Assembly (NCBI GenBank): GCA_030062745.1
Contig: CP099852.1
Coordinates: forward strand, 18,471,949 to 18,535,948
From: Capitulum mitella
Lineage: Eukaryota; Arthropoda; Thecostraca; Pollicipedomorpha; Pollicipedidae
DNA: 64,000 bases
Direction of reading: 5' to 3'
Shown piece by piece: positions 58,101 through 62,859 of this stretch. The first letter of the stretch is position 1; every line of letters starts with the position of its first letter. A program made the translations under genes and the position numbers. The notes beneath the pieces were generated by a model, which saw nothing but the letters and a program-made list of their open reading frames with translations, made no database searches and was not told the origin of the DNA.

Positions 58101-60911
58101 TGTTCTCATTGGCCTTCTTACTGCGCAAAGGTCACAAGGATTTGGCTCGGCGCGATTTATTGATTTTACGACGGAAAGTTCTGTTCGATCCCACAGCTCT
58201 TTCTGTAACGCCACACGCGCGGGGTTTTAACGGAATGAAGCGCAGGGAATTATAGATGCCGTTTTCTCTTCCTTCCATGACAATTTTAACATTTCTGCAA
58301 CTTATGGACTAGTTTTAAATACCTATCGGCGCCAGTATTTTACGGTATCTAGTCTGTGCAAGACTGGTTCGATACGTGCAAGCTGGTGGAGGCTGGAGAG
58401 CGGAAATGGAAGCCAGTGACTAGACCATGATCTTGGTGTGAAACAATTAACCCCTGCCGCTGCCGCGCCCCGGTGAATGAGGAAGACATGCAAAGTCCGG
58501 TGTGTGGCATATGCTGACTTCGGGTCCCAGAAGTGGCGCCTGTGGCTCGAGACCAAAAGGGCCCATCGGTCACGAGTCGGCCGGGGCGTGGAGTTGCACG
58601 GCATGATAAATAGTCTCAGACACCATTTGGTTCGGTGTCGGGCGCTTACTCCATTTTGGGGAACACTCAGCTACGGATCGGCATTCGGCAAAACCTTGGC
58701 TTAGCATGAACTCTATTCTCGGCGTTTCCTTCTTCAGTTCTTCGGTCGCCCGGGCATCAATTTATATAAAAGTTATTTACAAAGTTCTTTGCCTTCGAAC
58801 TGATTCTCTTCATCCCTGATGAAGTTACTCCTTCCAGTTCGACGAAACGTTATAAAGAGATACGGCACGCAATTTATTTCTGCCGAACAATGATTTTACT
58901 TAAAAACAAATCGTGGTAAAAAATGTGTCAGGCGCAGATGCACAAGAACGTTCTTCATCTGCCTATGTGGTGTCAAGCTGCATCATCATGGGTCATGCTT
59001 GCACATCTCGAGGGAGATGTTCAGATTGTCTCCCGGAGCAAATAACGCATCCGAATTTATTTGACATAGTTTTTCCTGCATAAGTGGCGTTTAAGTAAAG
59101 GCGCTAAAGAACCAGCATACGACTTTAACGGTAAGAAACCGGGGAAAACGACATGCCTCATTTCCTGAGAGTCTTTCAGGTTAAGTGACGCCATCCAGCT
59201 GTTGCTTTTCCGTGGAGCATCTGGTGACAGTGGCAAATTTTCGCCGGAGAGACAGCTGGCGCAAGTGCCATCTGATGTGTCTGCGAGTTGCGTGAATCGC
59301 AATCGTCATCTCACTTGACTGACTCCGCCGTTAAATGTCGGCAGAGCAGGACACGTAGATGAGGAATCAAAATTACGCAGAAACCTCTGTTTCATGCAGG
59401 AGAGGGTCGAAGAAAACATTTACTGCCCATTCGTTGCACAAGAACCGGAATCGTCTCCGACATTTTCTCGCGGGGAAGAGGTGGAGGGGAGGAGAGAGGC
59501 AACGACTGGACGCAAATGGAGTCGCACATGTGTGGCAGTGCTAGCCTGTTTGACATCGCACACAGCTTGTTTGACTCCGTCACAGCGAGTCTGCTGTGAC
59601 GGAGAGCGAACTTCGGCAGGCTCCATGGCAGTGATGGATGTGGCCCCACTGGAATCTTGCCTCGTCCAAAGGTGTAACGTCATCGAAGACACAGCGTCGA
59701 GACGCCGACAAGGCCAAATTACATCGCAGTCAAACATCGCGAAAAATGCGTCAAGACACACGGAAAATTCACACATGTCCGGGAGCCATGCAGCACACAG
59801 GCGAAGAAATGCCACGGATGCGAGCAGACTGTTACCGGCTGTGCCGGGCAGAGGCAGGGCGGGGTCCTCGGCGAAGTAATGAGAATCGGGCACCTCGGAG
59901 AACTCATGCCAACCGGGCACTATGCCCATCATACAGTACGGATCACTAAGGCCTGAGGAACAACGGCAAAGGTTCGCGAGTCACCCACTAACGGTTCAGA
60001 AGATGCGGCATCTGAGATGCAGCAAATGCAAAGCAGGTACCGAGACTGCTCATGGCATAGCAGTTTATACATAATCCGACTATCAGGTACGGTTACAAGC
60101 CCAACTTTGTGCAACGATGCTTAGTTTGGTTGGATTTAATACCTGCCGTCTGCGTGTCAATAGTTGCAGTAACCCAAGCAACACACTAACGTAAGGCTAC
60201 ACAACACACAAGCAGTTATTCGTATGATGGTATACAAAGGAATTAGCCGGATTCAGTAAATGATGGAAAATTTGGTATCCCCACCCTTTGTTTTGGAATT
60301 AACACAAACTTTTTCGCCAGAGAAATGAAATGAGAACACGTATTAGAAATAGCCATTGATTATGGACAACAATGTATTCAGAATCACTTAGCAAAAGCAT
60401 TCTTGTCTCTTCGAACATCCACTTTTTTCGCTACAGGAAACAAAGGAAATGATAACAACAGAAGACCAGAGCATGTTCGATGAGTGCACGACTTATTTCA
60501 TGCACCGAAAAGGTTTACATAAAAAGGCATCTGAAAAACGAGGAAAAGGTACGCAAAAAGGTGAGTTTCTAGAAAAGACCGCAATGTTTTGACGAATATA
60601 ATGGACATTTCCCGTGAAAAACAAGAATCGGAACAGTATCCTTCGAAAAGACTTTCAGAAAATCTTCCCCCTCTCCGAAAAGCCAAAAGTCAGGGTTCAA
60701 CAGCACAACAACGACCATTCAGCCTACGGCTGCACACTACATCGGAAGTTTCCCTACAACATCTAGCACAGTGCAGCTTCTGACTACGACAACATTAACG
60801 GAACATTAACACGCCGAGCAGGGCCGCCCCACTGAAGGACCTACCGTCGGCGTCTTTCGCCTCCAATCCATTCGCCTCCACGACCACCAGGTTGAGAATC
60901 ACGATGGGCGG
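1333..60911 (-). CDS. BAIAP3: Unc13-4B/BAIAP3-like Munc13 gene, 19 exons in window, both ends missing
   Basis: Nineteen minus-strand exons join in a single frame (60845-60911, 50576-50753, 47041-47235, 40558-40602, 36225-36387, 34189-34301, 33840-33930, 31448-31546, 30459-30581, 28913-29037, 25736-25843, 23782-23922, 23421-23472, 18123-18271, 8112-8195, 5509-5668, 4352-4426, 2563-2661, 1333-1446). They total 2181 nt, or 727 codons, and every junction has a GT donor, an AG acceptor and compatible phase. The product has an N-terminal C2 domain (exons 1-6) with calcium-loop aspartates, then a MUN domain (exons 7-19). Recognisable landmarks are [27 protein letters not shown] and LNNMEHVR. Family knowledge: these proteins act at vesicle or endosome membranes with syntaxin/SNAREs to prime dense-core-vesicle or granule exocytosis. 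Vertebrate BAIAP3 is roughly 1,200 residues, so about 150-200 N-terminal and 300 or more C-terminal residues lie outside. UNC13D is the alternative paralogue. The long insert of exon 5 favours BAIAP3/Unc13-4B. Confidence 0.93.
2217..2584 (-). repeat. 31-bp minisatellite spanning the exon 18 donor, about 12 copies
   Basis: On the gene strand each unit is the last 22 nt of exon 18 plus the first 9 nt of the intron. The recognisable core is ccagaggtcagtacagggca. Around seven copies keep an intact AGAG|GTCAG donor. The unit is 31 bp (1 mod 3), so it is read in all three frames cyclically, giving a 31-residue repeat with no stop through most of the array. Copies farther from the exon are more diverged. 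Confidence 0.92.
2563..2661 (-). CDS. BAIAP3: Exon 18: MUN domain, [13 protein letters not shown]
   Basis: 99 nt (33 codons) if the first donor is used, phase 0 at both ends. Acceptor ...catcccgtcag, donor CCAGAG|GTCAGT. It encodes [20 protein letters not shown] then [13 protein letters not shown]. The DI-x-x-x-A-x-x-YAEL pattern is a MUN landmark. The last 22 nt and the donor are tandemly repeated in the next intron, so the true 3' end could lie in a later repeat copy. Using the first donor keeps phase with exon 19. Confidence 0.9.
2662..4351. other. Intron between exons 17 and 18
   Basis: Contains the hAT-like element at 3728-4127. The stretch 3260-3490 is GC- and CpG-rich with spurious open frames on both strands. 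Apart from these I see nothing. Confidence 0.6.
3728..4127 (-). mobile_element. hAT-like nonautonomous element, copy A (400 bp)
   Basis: The ends are CAGGGGTATCGATTTGT and ACAGAAATTGACGCCCCTG, imperfect terminal inverted repeats beginning CAGGGG. A perfect 8-bp target duplication, tactacgg, lies at 3720-3727 and 4128-4135. An 8-bp duplication and CAGGGG ends are hallmarks of the hAT superfamily. It has no coding capacity. Related copies lie at 35497-35863 and 44826-45215 in the opposite orientation. Confidence 0.9.
4352..4426 (-). CDS. BAIAP3: Exon 17: MUN domain
   Basis: 75 nt (25 codons), phase 0 at both ends. Acceptor ...cgtttcag, donor CTGGAG|GTGAGC. It encodes [20 protein letters not shown] then EKLLE. 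It follows CFDQ of exon 16, as the family's CFxQ(I/V)RxFWxxLxWP motif requires. Confidence 0.94.
5040..5508 (-). repeat. Degenerate GGTCAGG-rich array starting at the exon 16 donor
   Basis: The gene strand from the donor leftward is a run of roughly 35-40-bp degenerate units containing GGTCAGGGCAG and GGGGTCAGG, with many CAG|GTCAG donor-like steps. The array begins within a few bases of the true CAG|GTCAGC donor. Farther left it grades into shorter TGACCTG-type repeats. Confidence 0.7.
5509..5668 (-). CDS. BAIAP3: Exon 16: MUN domain
   Basis: 160 nt, acceptor ...cagtagtcag chosen over two nearby AGs because only it keeps frame. The donor is GATCAG|GTCAGC. It encodes [20 protein letters not shown], then [20 protein letters not shown] and [13 protein letters not shown]. 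The W-x-x-x-A-R-x-K-x-x-x-R-(I/V)-x-K-A-V-E-L-D pattern and the SSxAxD-x-x-x-CF motif are strong Munc13 MUN signatures. Confidence 0.95.
5704..5865. repeat. (ATGT)n microsatellite
   Basis: About 160 bp of interrupted tgta/tgca tetranucleotide repeat in the intron just upstream of the exon 16 acceptor. The methionine/cysteine/tyrosine or histidine/threonine open frames seen here are repeat artefacts. Confidence 0.95.
6130..6412. repeat. 20-bp minisatellite
   Basis: About 14 degenerate units of the type ctggatccgcctgtggacct, spaced 20-21 bp, in the intron between exons 15 and 16. It is not adjacent to an exon. Confidence 0.85.
6413..8111. other. Rest of intron between exons 15 and 16
   Basis: A GC-rich block at 6380-6700 with open frames on both strands, then unremarkable AT-rich sequence. 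I see no exon or RNA gene. Confidence 0.5.
8112..8195 (-). CDS. BAIAP3: Exon 15: MUN domain
   Basis: 84 nt, acceptor ...cttgcccgcag, donor GCCAG|GTGAGG. The first base completes Lys from exon 14, giving TKDLYK-LGEHLP. It encodes [20 protein letters not shown] then WFSPAVA. The last two bases complete Ser with exon 16. The preceding intron is about 9.9 kb. Confidence 0.93.
9195..9350. mobile_element. hAT-like MITE (156 bp)
   Basis: The ends CACCGGCGCAGCCA and (reverse complement) TAGGGGCGCAGCCA are 11/14 matched inverted repeats. The flanks atggaaga (9187-9194) and atggcaga (9351-9358) match at 7 of 8 bases. The 8-bp duplication supports hAT. The interior is C/G-tract rich and non-coding. Confidence 0.75.
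14605..14937. repeat. Diverged tandem duplication of ~165-bp unit
   Basis: Two successive segments (about 14605-14772 and 14773-14937) share, in order, a GTTGGTG-x-CGTTTT start, GTC(A/G)TCCCTCG(A/G)GTTCTGA, TTTTGAT-GGATGTAAG, TTTGTGACGA-GGT and GGAACTCCCCA. They are clearly diverged. No coding frame is shared. Confidence 0.75.
15368..15442 (+). mobile_element. tRNA-derived SINE head
   Basis: Contains an A box (TAGCTCAGTTGG) and a B box (GGTTCGAGTC) at tRNA-like spacing. The anticodon and acceptor stems do not pair well, so this is not a functional tRNA gene. The tail beyond 15442 is unrelated to tRNA and its end is not visible. Polymerase III promoter boxes plus degenerate stems suggest an old tRNA-derived SINE. 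Confidence 0.65.
15815..15998. repeat. 32-bp minisatellite
   Basis: About six units containing ggtggtctgagctcggtctg, spaced about 32 bp with some shorter units. It lies mid-intron. Confidence 0.88.
18123..18271 (-). CDS. BAIAP3: Exon 14: MUN domain
   Basis: 149 nt, entry phase 0, exit two bases. Acceptor ...gcgctccccag, donor TACAA|GTGAGC. It encodes [20 protein letters not shown], then [20 protein letters not shown] and LYMATKDLY. The segment [12 protein letters not shown] aligns with the F-x-(I/L)-Y-x-x-(L/T)-K helix of Munc13 proteins. Confidence 0.95.
18272..18720. repeat. Short-unit array abutting the exon 14 acceptor
   Basis: Degenerate units of about 16-20 bp built on ctcaccgagacatcggc begin within 30 bp of the exon 14 acceptor and run about 430 bp upstream in the intron. 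Some words (gctgatgtcggcagacac) also occur at the exon edge, but derivation from the exon is not clear. Confidence 0.7.
18721..23420. other. Rest of intron between exons 13 and 14
   Basis: About 4.7 kb. I see no exon, RNA gene or bounded repeat. A short GC-rich segment at 21900-22230 has open frames on both strands but no recognisable product. Confidence 0.5.
23421..23472 (-). CDS. BAIAP3: Exon 13: short MUN exon
   Basis: 52 nt, acceptor ...gcgccttctag, donor AAACTG|GTACGT. It encodes [17 protein letters not shown] after completing Gln from exon 12. The VPYF-x-x-(I/L)-YKxL motif is typical of the MUN domain. The intron between it and exon 12 is only 309 nt. Confidence 0.92.
23473..23781. other. 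309-bp intron with CT tract
   Basis: Intron between exons 12 and 13. It contains a 29-base CT-rich run at 23669-23697, which is a GA run on the gene strand. Confidence 0.85.
23782..23922 (-). CDS. BAIAP3: Exon 12: MUN domain, His/Asn-rich segment
   Basis: 141 nt, acceptor ...gccgtcgcag, donor ATGCA|GTGAGT. It encodes [20 protein letters not shown], then [20 protein letters not shown] and HNQLFM, with the final Gln codon completed by exon 13. Confidence 0.93.
23923..25735. other. Intron between exons 11 and 12
   Basis: About 1.8 kb of unremarkable sequence. The phases of exons 11 and 12 join directly (TG|G, Trp). Nothing else recognised. Confidence 0.7.
25736..25843 (-). CDS. BAIAP3: Exon 11: MUN domain
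   Basis: 108 nt, acceptor ...ccggccgacag, donor GAGTG|GTGAGT. It encodes [20 protein letters not shown] then [15 protein letters not shown], and the last two bases complete a Trp codon with exon 12. Spacing and phase agree with both neighbours. Confidence 0.93.
25844..28912. other. Intron between exons 10 and 11
   Basis: About 3.1 kb. It contains a short C/G tract at 27908-27929 (possibly the end of an old MITE). No bounded feature was found. Exon phases join directly (AA|G, Lys). Confidence 0.65.
28913..29037 (-). CDS. BAIAP3: Exon 10: MUN domain
   Basis: 125 nt, entry phase 0, exit two bases. Acceptor ...tccttttcag, donor CTCAA|GTGAGC. It encodes [20 protein letters not shown], then [20 protein letters not shown] and LK. 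It is rich in Lys/Arg, with an aromatic helix ([13 protein letters not shown]). Confidence 0.93.
29038..30458. other. Intron between exons 9 and 10
   Basis: Its donor-proximal 210 bp is the purine/pyrimidine tract described separately. The remainder, including GC-rich 29690-30120 with spurious open frames, shows no exon. Confidence 0.65.
30240..30453. repeat. Homopurine (GAGA-rich) tract next to the exon 9 donor
   Basis: Plus strand is about 85-90% purine, dominated by gagaga and gggaga. The gene strand therefore has about 210 nt of CT-rich polypyrimidine starting a few bases after the GTGAGG donor of exon 9. Such tracts can form triplex DNA and bind polypyrimidine-tract RNA-binding proteins. 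Here that is only a possibility. Confidence 0.85.
30459..30581 (-). CDS. BAIAP3: Exon 9: MUN domain
   Basis: 123 nt (41 codons), phase 0 at both ends. Acceptor ...cgatgccgcag, donor GAAGAG|GTGAGG. It encodes [20 protein letters not shown], then [20 protein letters not shown] and a final E. A long polypyrimidine tract starts directly after its donor. Confidence 0.93.
30582..31447. other. Intron between exons 8 and 9
   Basis: 866 bp. I see no bounded feature. Confidence 0.7.
31448..31546 (-). CDS. BAIAP3: Exon 8: MUN domain helix
   Basis: 99 nt (33 codons), phase 0 at both ends. Acceptor ...aactgccgccag, donor CAGGCG|GTGAGT. It encodes [20 protein letters not shown] then [13 protein letters not shown], which fits the W-x-L-x-x-x-A-x-x-x-L-H-Q-(H/Y)-A-V-Q pattern of the family. 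Confidence 0.92.
31547..33839. other. Intron between exons 7 and 8
   Basis: 2.3 kb with the MITE at 33512-33771 and an 11-base G run near 32135. Otherwise AT-rich, nothing recognised. Confidence 0.65.
33512..33771. mobile_element. hAT-like MITE (260 bp)
   Basis: Flanked by a perfect 8-bp duplication, aatgtaaa, at 33504-33511 and 33772-33779. The ends CCGTAGTGTAGTCAAAGG and (reverse complement) CAGCAGCGTAGCCAGAGT are imperfect inverted repeats. G/C tracts sit just inside the left end. No coding capacity. It sits 69 bp from exon 7's donor. Confidence 0.85.
33840..33930 (-). CDS. BAIAP3: Exon 7: linker and start of MUN region
   Basis: 91 nt, acceptor ...cgccattttcag, donor TTCCGG|GTAAGA. It completes the Arg codon from exon 6 and encodes [20 protein letters not shown] then [10 protein letters not shown], a predicted amphipathic helix entering the MUN domain. 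Exit phase is 0. Confidence 0.92.
34189..34301 (-). CDS. BAIAP3: Exon 6: last strands of C2A
   Basis: 113 nt, acceptor ...ccttcttcccag, donor GACCG|GTAAAC, entry phase 0, exit two bases. It encodes [20 protein letters not shown] and then [16 protein letters not shown]. The D-WF-LE-R-S--VQG pattern is the conserved end of the C2A domain in BAIAP3/Unc13-4B. Confidence 0.95.
34302..36224. other. Intron between exons 5 and 6
   Basis: 1.9 kb with the hAT-like copy B (35497-35863). The rest is AT-rich without recognised features. Confidence 0.65.
35497..35863 (+). mobile_element. hAT-like nonautonomous element, copy B (367 bp)
   Basis: Same family as copy A (shared words include TTTAGCCCACTTT and TGATCAACAGAAAT). 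The ends are CAAGGGTGTCAATTTCTGTA and TACAGATTGACACCCCTG. The 8-bp flanks atccacac and gtccacgc match at 6 of 8, consistent with an older insertion. Confidence 0.82.
36225..36387 (-). CDS. BAIAP3: Exon 5: C2A loop 3 and family-specific helical insert
   Basis: 163 nt, acceptor ...cctttctccag, donor CTGCAG|GTGCGC. The first G completes the Trp codon begun in exon 4, giving [18 protein letters not shown]. The loop 3 aspartates are followed by the long insert ([18 protein letters not shown]) and then [12 protein letters not shown]. This insert and the DDFLGC strand are diagnostic of BAIAP3/Unc13-4B among Munc13 proteins. Confidence 0.95.
36390..36642. repeat. 79-bp tandem array abutting the exon 5 acceptor
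   Basis: Two clear copies of a 79-bp unit (anchored by cgcaggtcacgaggtctc at 36497 and 36576) and a degenerate third copy next to the exon. All are rich in AGGTCAGGTC. It lies immediately upstream of exon 5 on the gene strand. Together with antisense exon 5 and the TA run it creates a 384-codon artefactual open frame on the plus strand. Confidence 0.85.
37021..37168. repeat. (TA)n microsatellite
   Basis: About 150 bp of nearly pure TA with a central interruption. It can extrude cruciforms and is a likely polymorphic site. Confidence 0.97.
37195..37869 (+). mobile_element. piggyBac-like nonautonomous element, family 2, copy 1 (675 bp)
   Basis: Flanked by TTAA at 37191-37194 and ttca (a mutated TTAA) at 37870-37873. 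The ends CCCTGGCTGAACGAGAGG and (reverse complement) CCCTCGCCGAACGGAAGG are inverted repeats beginning CCCT. TTAA targets and CCC termini are typical of piggyBac-type elements. The interior matches 62860-63475. No transposase. Confidence 0.78.
38505..38585. repeat. (ACAT)n microsatellite
   Basis: About 80 bp of interrupted acacat/atacat repeat. Confidence 0.9.
40558..40602 (-). CDS. BAIAP3: Exon 4: 45-nt exon, C2A strand leading to calcium loop 3
   Basis: 45 nt between acceptor ...gtgtttcag and donor ATATG|GTAAGC, entry with one base and exit with two. It encodes [15 protein letters not shown], which bridges EEKFRL of exon 3 to DHDDE of exon 5 exactly as expected for this family. The small size hides it from ORF-length searches. 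I located it because the phases and the missing C2 strand required it. Confidence 0.92.
42411..43597 (+). mobile_element. piggyBac-like nonautonomous element, family 1, copy 1 (1187 bp)
   Basis: Lies between TTAA at 42407-42410 and TTAA at 43598-43601. Ends CCCTATTCCCGG on both sides (inverted), plus a subterminal inverted TTCCCGGCAGGGGGG. Interior non-coding and TGACCT-rich. It is followed head-to-tail by copy 2, sharing the central TTAA. Confidence 0.85.
43602..44824 (+). mobile_element. piggyBac-like nonautonomous element, family 1, copy 2 (1223 bp)
   Basis: Starts ACCTATTCCCGG (first C mutated) after the shared TTAA and ends CCGGGAATAGGG before TTAA at 44825-44828. It aligns along its whole length with copy 1 in the same orientation with high identity by eye. 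No coding capacity. Confidence 0.85.
44826..45215 (+). mobile_element. hAT-like nonautonomous element, copy C (390 bp), split at its left end
   Basis: Interior matches copies A and B (TGGATTTAGCACACTTT, ACTGCGGCCATTCTTT). The left end TAAGGGCATCAATTT is a mutated CAGGGG end. Its target duplication was displaced: ttgcacct at 42400-42407 and ttacacct at 45216-45223 match at 7 of 8. This shows the piggyBac-like pair entered a TTAA created at the hAT end. Confidence 0.78.
45641..47040. other. Intron sequence between nested elements and exon 3
   Basis: About 1.4 kb without recognised features. AT-rich left part; short TGACCT words near 46810-46850. Confidence 0.55.
47041..47235 (-). CDS. BAIAP3: Exon 3: C2A with Ser/Ala/Gly-rich insert
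   Basis: 195 nt. I chose the acceptor ccgccggcag because it restores the phase left by exon 2 (AG+C gives Ser), yielding [14 protein letters not shown]. The donor is CGGCT|GTGAGT. After a low-complexity insert of Ala, Ser, Thr and Gly, the conserved segments [20 protein letters not shown] and EEKFRL appear. They match the C2 strands around the NP-W motif. The insert is probably a surface loop. The 3' half is certain; the exact 5' end is less so. Confidence 0.88.
47236..49589. other. Intron between exons 2 and 3, non-array part
   Basis: Includes a CpG-rich block at 48190-48450 with open frames on both strands, but no splice-bounded exon. The rest shows nothing. Confidence 0.55.
49590..50603 (-). 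repeat. 34-bp minisatellite spanning the exon 2 donor, about 30 copies
   Basis: On the plus strand the unit is recognised by tgcgcagtttgtcgg... and recurs at exactly 34-bp spacing (for example 50518, 50552, 50586). On the gene strand each unit equals the last 28 nt of exon 2 plus the first 6 nt of the intron, so each unit carries a copy of the donor. At least six further copies besides the true donor keep an intact CAG|GTGAG (near 49790, 49960, 50028, 50097, 50436 and 50470). Others have lost the GT. Copies become more diverged toward the left end. Confidence 0.92.
50576..50753 (-). CDS. BAIAP3: Exon 2: C2A middle, [10 protein letters not shown] plus Ser/Pro-rich loop
   Basis: 178 nt, entered with two bases of a Gly codon and left with two bases (AG). 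Acceptor ...tttgccgcag, donor CACAG|GTGAGC. It encodes [14 protein letters not shown], the highly conserved C2A strand 3 of Unc13-4 proteins. A Gly/Pro/Ser/Arg-rich loop ([15 protein letters not shown]) and an acidic stretch follow, ending in HTDKLRKHH. The final 28 nt plus the first 6 intron bases are the founding unit of a roughly 30-copy minisatellite in the next intron. Confidence 0.93.
50754..52442. other. Left part of intron between exons 1 and 2
   Basis: No bounded feature. 51900-52200 is GC-rich with spurious open frames on both strands. Confidence 0.55.
52443..52777. mobile_element. Possible MITE with G-tract ends (335 bp)
   Basis: Left end CACTGGTGGATCC then a 17-base G run (52458-52474). 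Right end, reverse complemented, CATAGCGGCTCAGG with an 11-base G run and a similar following block. The arrangement is an imperfect inverted repeat. I found no convincing target duplication. Confidence 0.45.
53930..56205 (+). pseudogene. Decayed transposase-like gene of an invertebrate mobile-element family
   Basis: Successive plus-strand fragments in changing frames line up in order with an uncharacterised protein I recall as repeated in many invertebrate genomes. They are [14 protein letters not shown] (~54030), [19 protein letters not shown] with GRRGFMMG (54310-54440), [19 protein letters not shown] (~54645), [10 protein letters not shown] and SSNTG (54900-55075), [14 protein letters not shown] (~55140), [20 protein letters not shown] and RDDYRELVE (55225-55415), then [19 protein letters not shown] (~56070). 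The SNTG...H-x-IFE region suggests an RNase H-fold DDE-type domain (inference). At least four frame changes and several stops (one TAG near 55186) make it non-functional. No terminal repeats or target duplication were identified. It lies antisense in a host intron. Confidence 0.7.
56206..59835. other. Intron sequence between the pseudogene and the duplicate exon
   Basis: About 3.6 kb without recognised exon, RNA gene or bounded repeat. Confidence 0.5.
59836..59952 (-). CDS. Duplicate or alternative C2A exon (second copy of the exon 2 start)
   Basis: After the acceptor ...gttcctcag the frame reads [19 protein letters not shown], then a new tail rich in acidic and proline residues. This is plainly homologous to the [13 protein letters not shown] start of exon 2, and the sequence just upstream (cctttgccg) is shared with exon 2's acceptor region. 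Entry phase is identical to exon 2. The best donor is GCCG|GTAACA at 59836/59835, giving 117 nt. Its exit phase (one base) joins exon 2 but not exon 3, so it looks like an in-frame cassette rather than a clean mutually exclusive partner. No in-frame stop occurs over these 39 codons. It could be a used alternative exon, a cassette that disrupts C2A, or an exon duplicate that lost its tail. The homology is clear; expression is unknown. Confidence 0.55.
60845..60911 (-). CDS. BAIAP3: Exon 1 in window: start of C2A, strands 1-2 and calcium loop 1
   Basis: 67 nt, entry phase 0, exit after one base. The acceptor is a pyrimidine-rich ...cttccag and the donor reads GACG|GTAGGT. It translates to [20 protein letters not shown] followed by A-D-G, the classic first strands of a C2 domain. 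They run into loop 1, where the KDAD aspartates would bind calcium. It splices in phase to exon 2 at 50753 (giving ADG-FSDPYC) and equally well to the duplicate exon at 59952 (ADG-LSDPYC). An upstream exon must exist because entry is mid-protein. I could not find it before the window's right edge. Confidence 0.9.
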
Positions 60912-62436
60912 CTGGAAGAAAAACAGCAATTTATCACGCCAATGAGCCAAAATGGTGACGTAGTACCATTTCTGTGGTAAATGGGCCCGCAGTAAAACTG
61001 ACAGCACTTAAATAATAGGGCTCGCGGCTTAAATGCCCTCTAAGGTATACGGAAAATTACTCGCAGGAGCATACATGTAGCGCCGAAAGTGTTTTACGGG
61101 GTACAGGTACTTAATGAAATTCATGATTTTCAAATTCACAGGTTCAAAAAGCTTTAAAATGTAAGGCCTTCCATTTTGGAAAACTTGTCGCAGCTGATAT
61201 GGATCCCGGCACTATACCGAAAACTCCATGACAGGTGAGTGAGGAGAAAAAGCCACACGGCGCTGGACGTCAAAGAGCCAAATTTTCATCACACAGAAGT
61301 TCCAAATGCGGAGCCCTAACCAATCATATTGGCAAACACACGCATCACACGGATTTTTTTATTTATTCATGACTATGATGCGACTGGTATCCGGCCAGAG
61401 CATCAAATTTCCATCTATTTTATCGCGAATGTTTTAAGCACGCGGTGCGCGAAGGCGGGATATCTACAGTCGAGGTATCCTGATGACACTCGAATACCAC
61501 GAGCTGGACAACATTTAGGTCAAGAATCAAGTTCATCTGTTGCTTCTTGTCCGTGTAAATTAGCTGTTCTGGATAATTTTCTTTTGACCGTGGTAATTTT
61601 GGAAGAAGCTGAAAGCGATTTCTCCCGGCAGCTGATCGCTCTTTGATCTTTAATCCCAGCCTTTGCCTTGTCTTTGTTTCGAATGTACATATGATGACGA
61701 CGTATTTTGCGTACATACGTACAAAATATTAAATATTGACCCGCCCCCGACTGGGGGGCTGTTGACAGCCCCCCCCCCCGCCCTGGGGTTTTTCTGGGAT
61801 TGCGAGAAATAAACAAACACAGAGTCACGAAACCTTGTGTACCTTTTGCTCCATCAATTTTACATCTCGTGTCAAAATTTTCACCTCAGGCCAGGTCAGG
61901 TGCCTGACCTAGGTCAGGTCAAACACACCAATTTCCAAAAAAAATTTAGCGCCCTGTAACTTTTTCGTAAAACAAGATATCTCAATAATACTTTCAGAGA
62001 TTAGTGATTGTGATAGATGCAACAAATCTGCTATCTCGGATTTTTCGGAATTTTCCGGGTCATTGACCTAAGGTCAAGCCTATTTTTAACACATGTCGTC
62101 GTTTTTTCGGAAACTGACGGAATATTTTATAACATTTTTTTAGTGTAGAATGAAGCAGACATCTAGTTACCGTCACTGGGAAAAGTATCAATGACTTCCA
62201 GCCATTGACCTGAGGTCAGGTCACGAATAACTGTAGTCAGCCAAAATGTACCACCGTCAAAATCGGCGATGGATTACTCAGAATGGGTAGAAAATGGCAG
62301 AACTAGCTTGCACCGTCGTAAGTAATACCAGGAACCTCAAAAAGTTTGAAAAAGCAGCATATTTTGCAAATAAACAGGCTCTCGCGAACAAAGCTCCGCC
62401 AATTGTGTAGATTGATAACTAATGAATTTTTCCAAA
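60912..62436. other. Upstream intron of exon 1
   Basis: No exon was recognised. 61740-62250 has C tracts and many AGGTCA/TGACCT words (including an inverted TGACCTAGGTCA), as inside the piggyBac-like elements. Confidence 0.5.
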
Positions 62437-62501
62437 ATTTAAGCATGGAAAACCATCACAAGAACCTTACTGGTTCTTGTGATGGTTTTCCATGCTTAAA
62501 T
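62437..62501. repeat. Perfect 30-bp inverted repeat with 5-bp spacer
   Basis: The arms 62437-62466 and 62472-62501 are exact reverse complements over 30 bases, separated by ttact. They would form a hairpin of 30 pairs. The flanks are AT-rich, with several AATAAA-like words to the right. Confidence 0.95.
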
Positions 62502-62859
62502 CAATAAAAAATGATAAAAAAATCAATGATCAATAAATCAATCATGATCAATAAAATTTACATGAATAGGCTTTTTTCGAGAAAATAAAGGAACGCTAAA
62601 ATTAGTTTCCGTCAATTTATTACTGCATACGGCTGCGGCGCACGTCGACAGCAGGCGCGAGAATTGCCGTGTCTCTAACTCAACGTTTCGGCGTATATAT
62701 TTAACAAATCTGAGAAATAGGATGTGTATCGGCATTTGCGGACCTTTACTTGTGCGCTGGCGCCTTTATTTATGCGTTATTAGTCACAGCTCTTGAGATT
62801 CAGGCCATTTCTCGGTGTCATGTAGTCGGCTATGAGAAAACATATATAGGGCGTAAATT

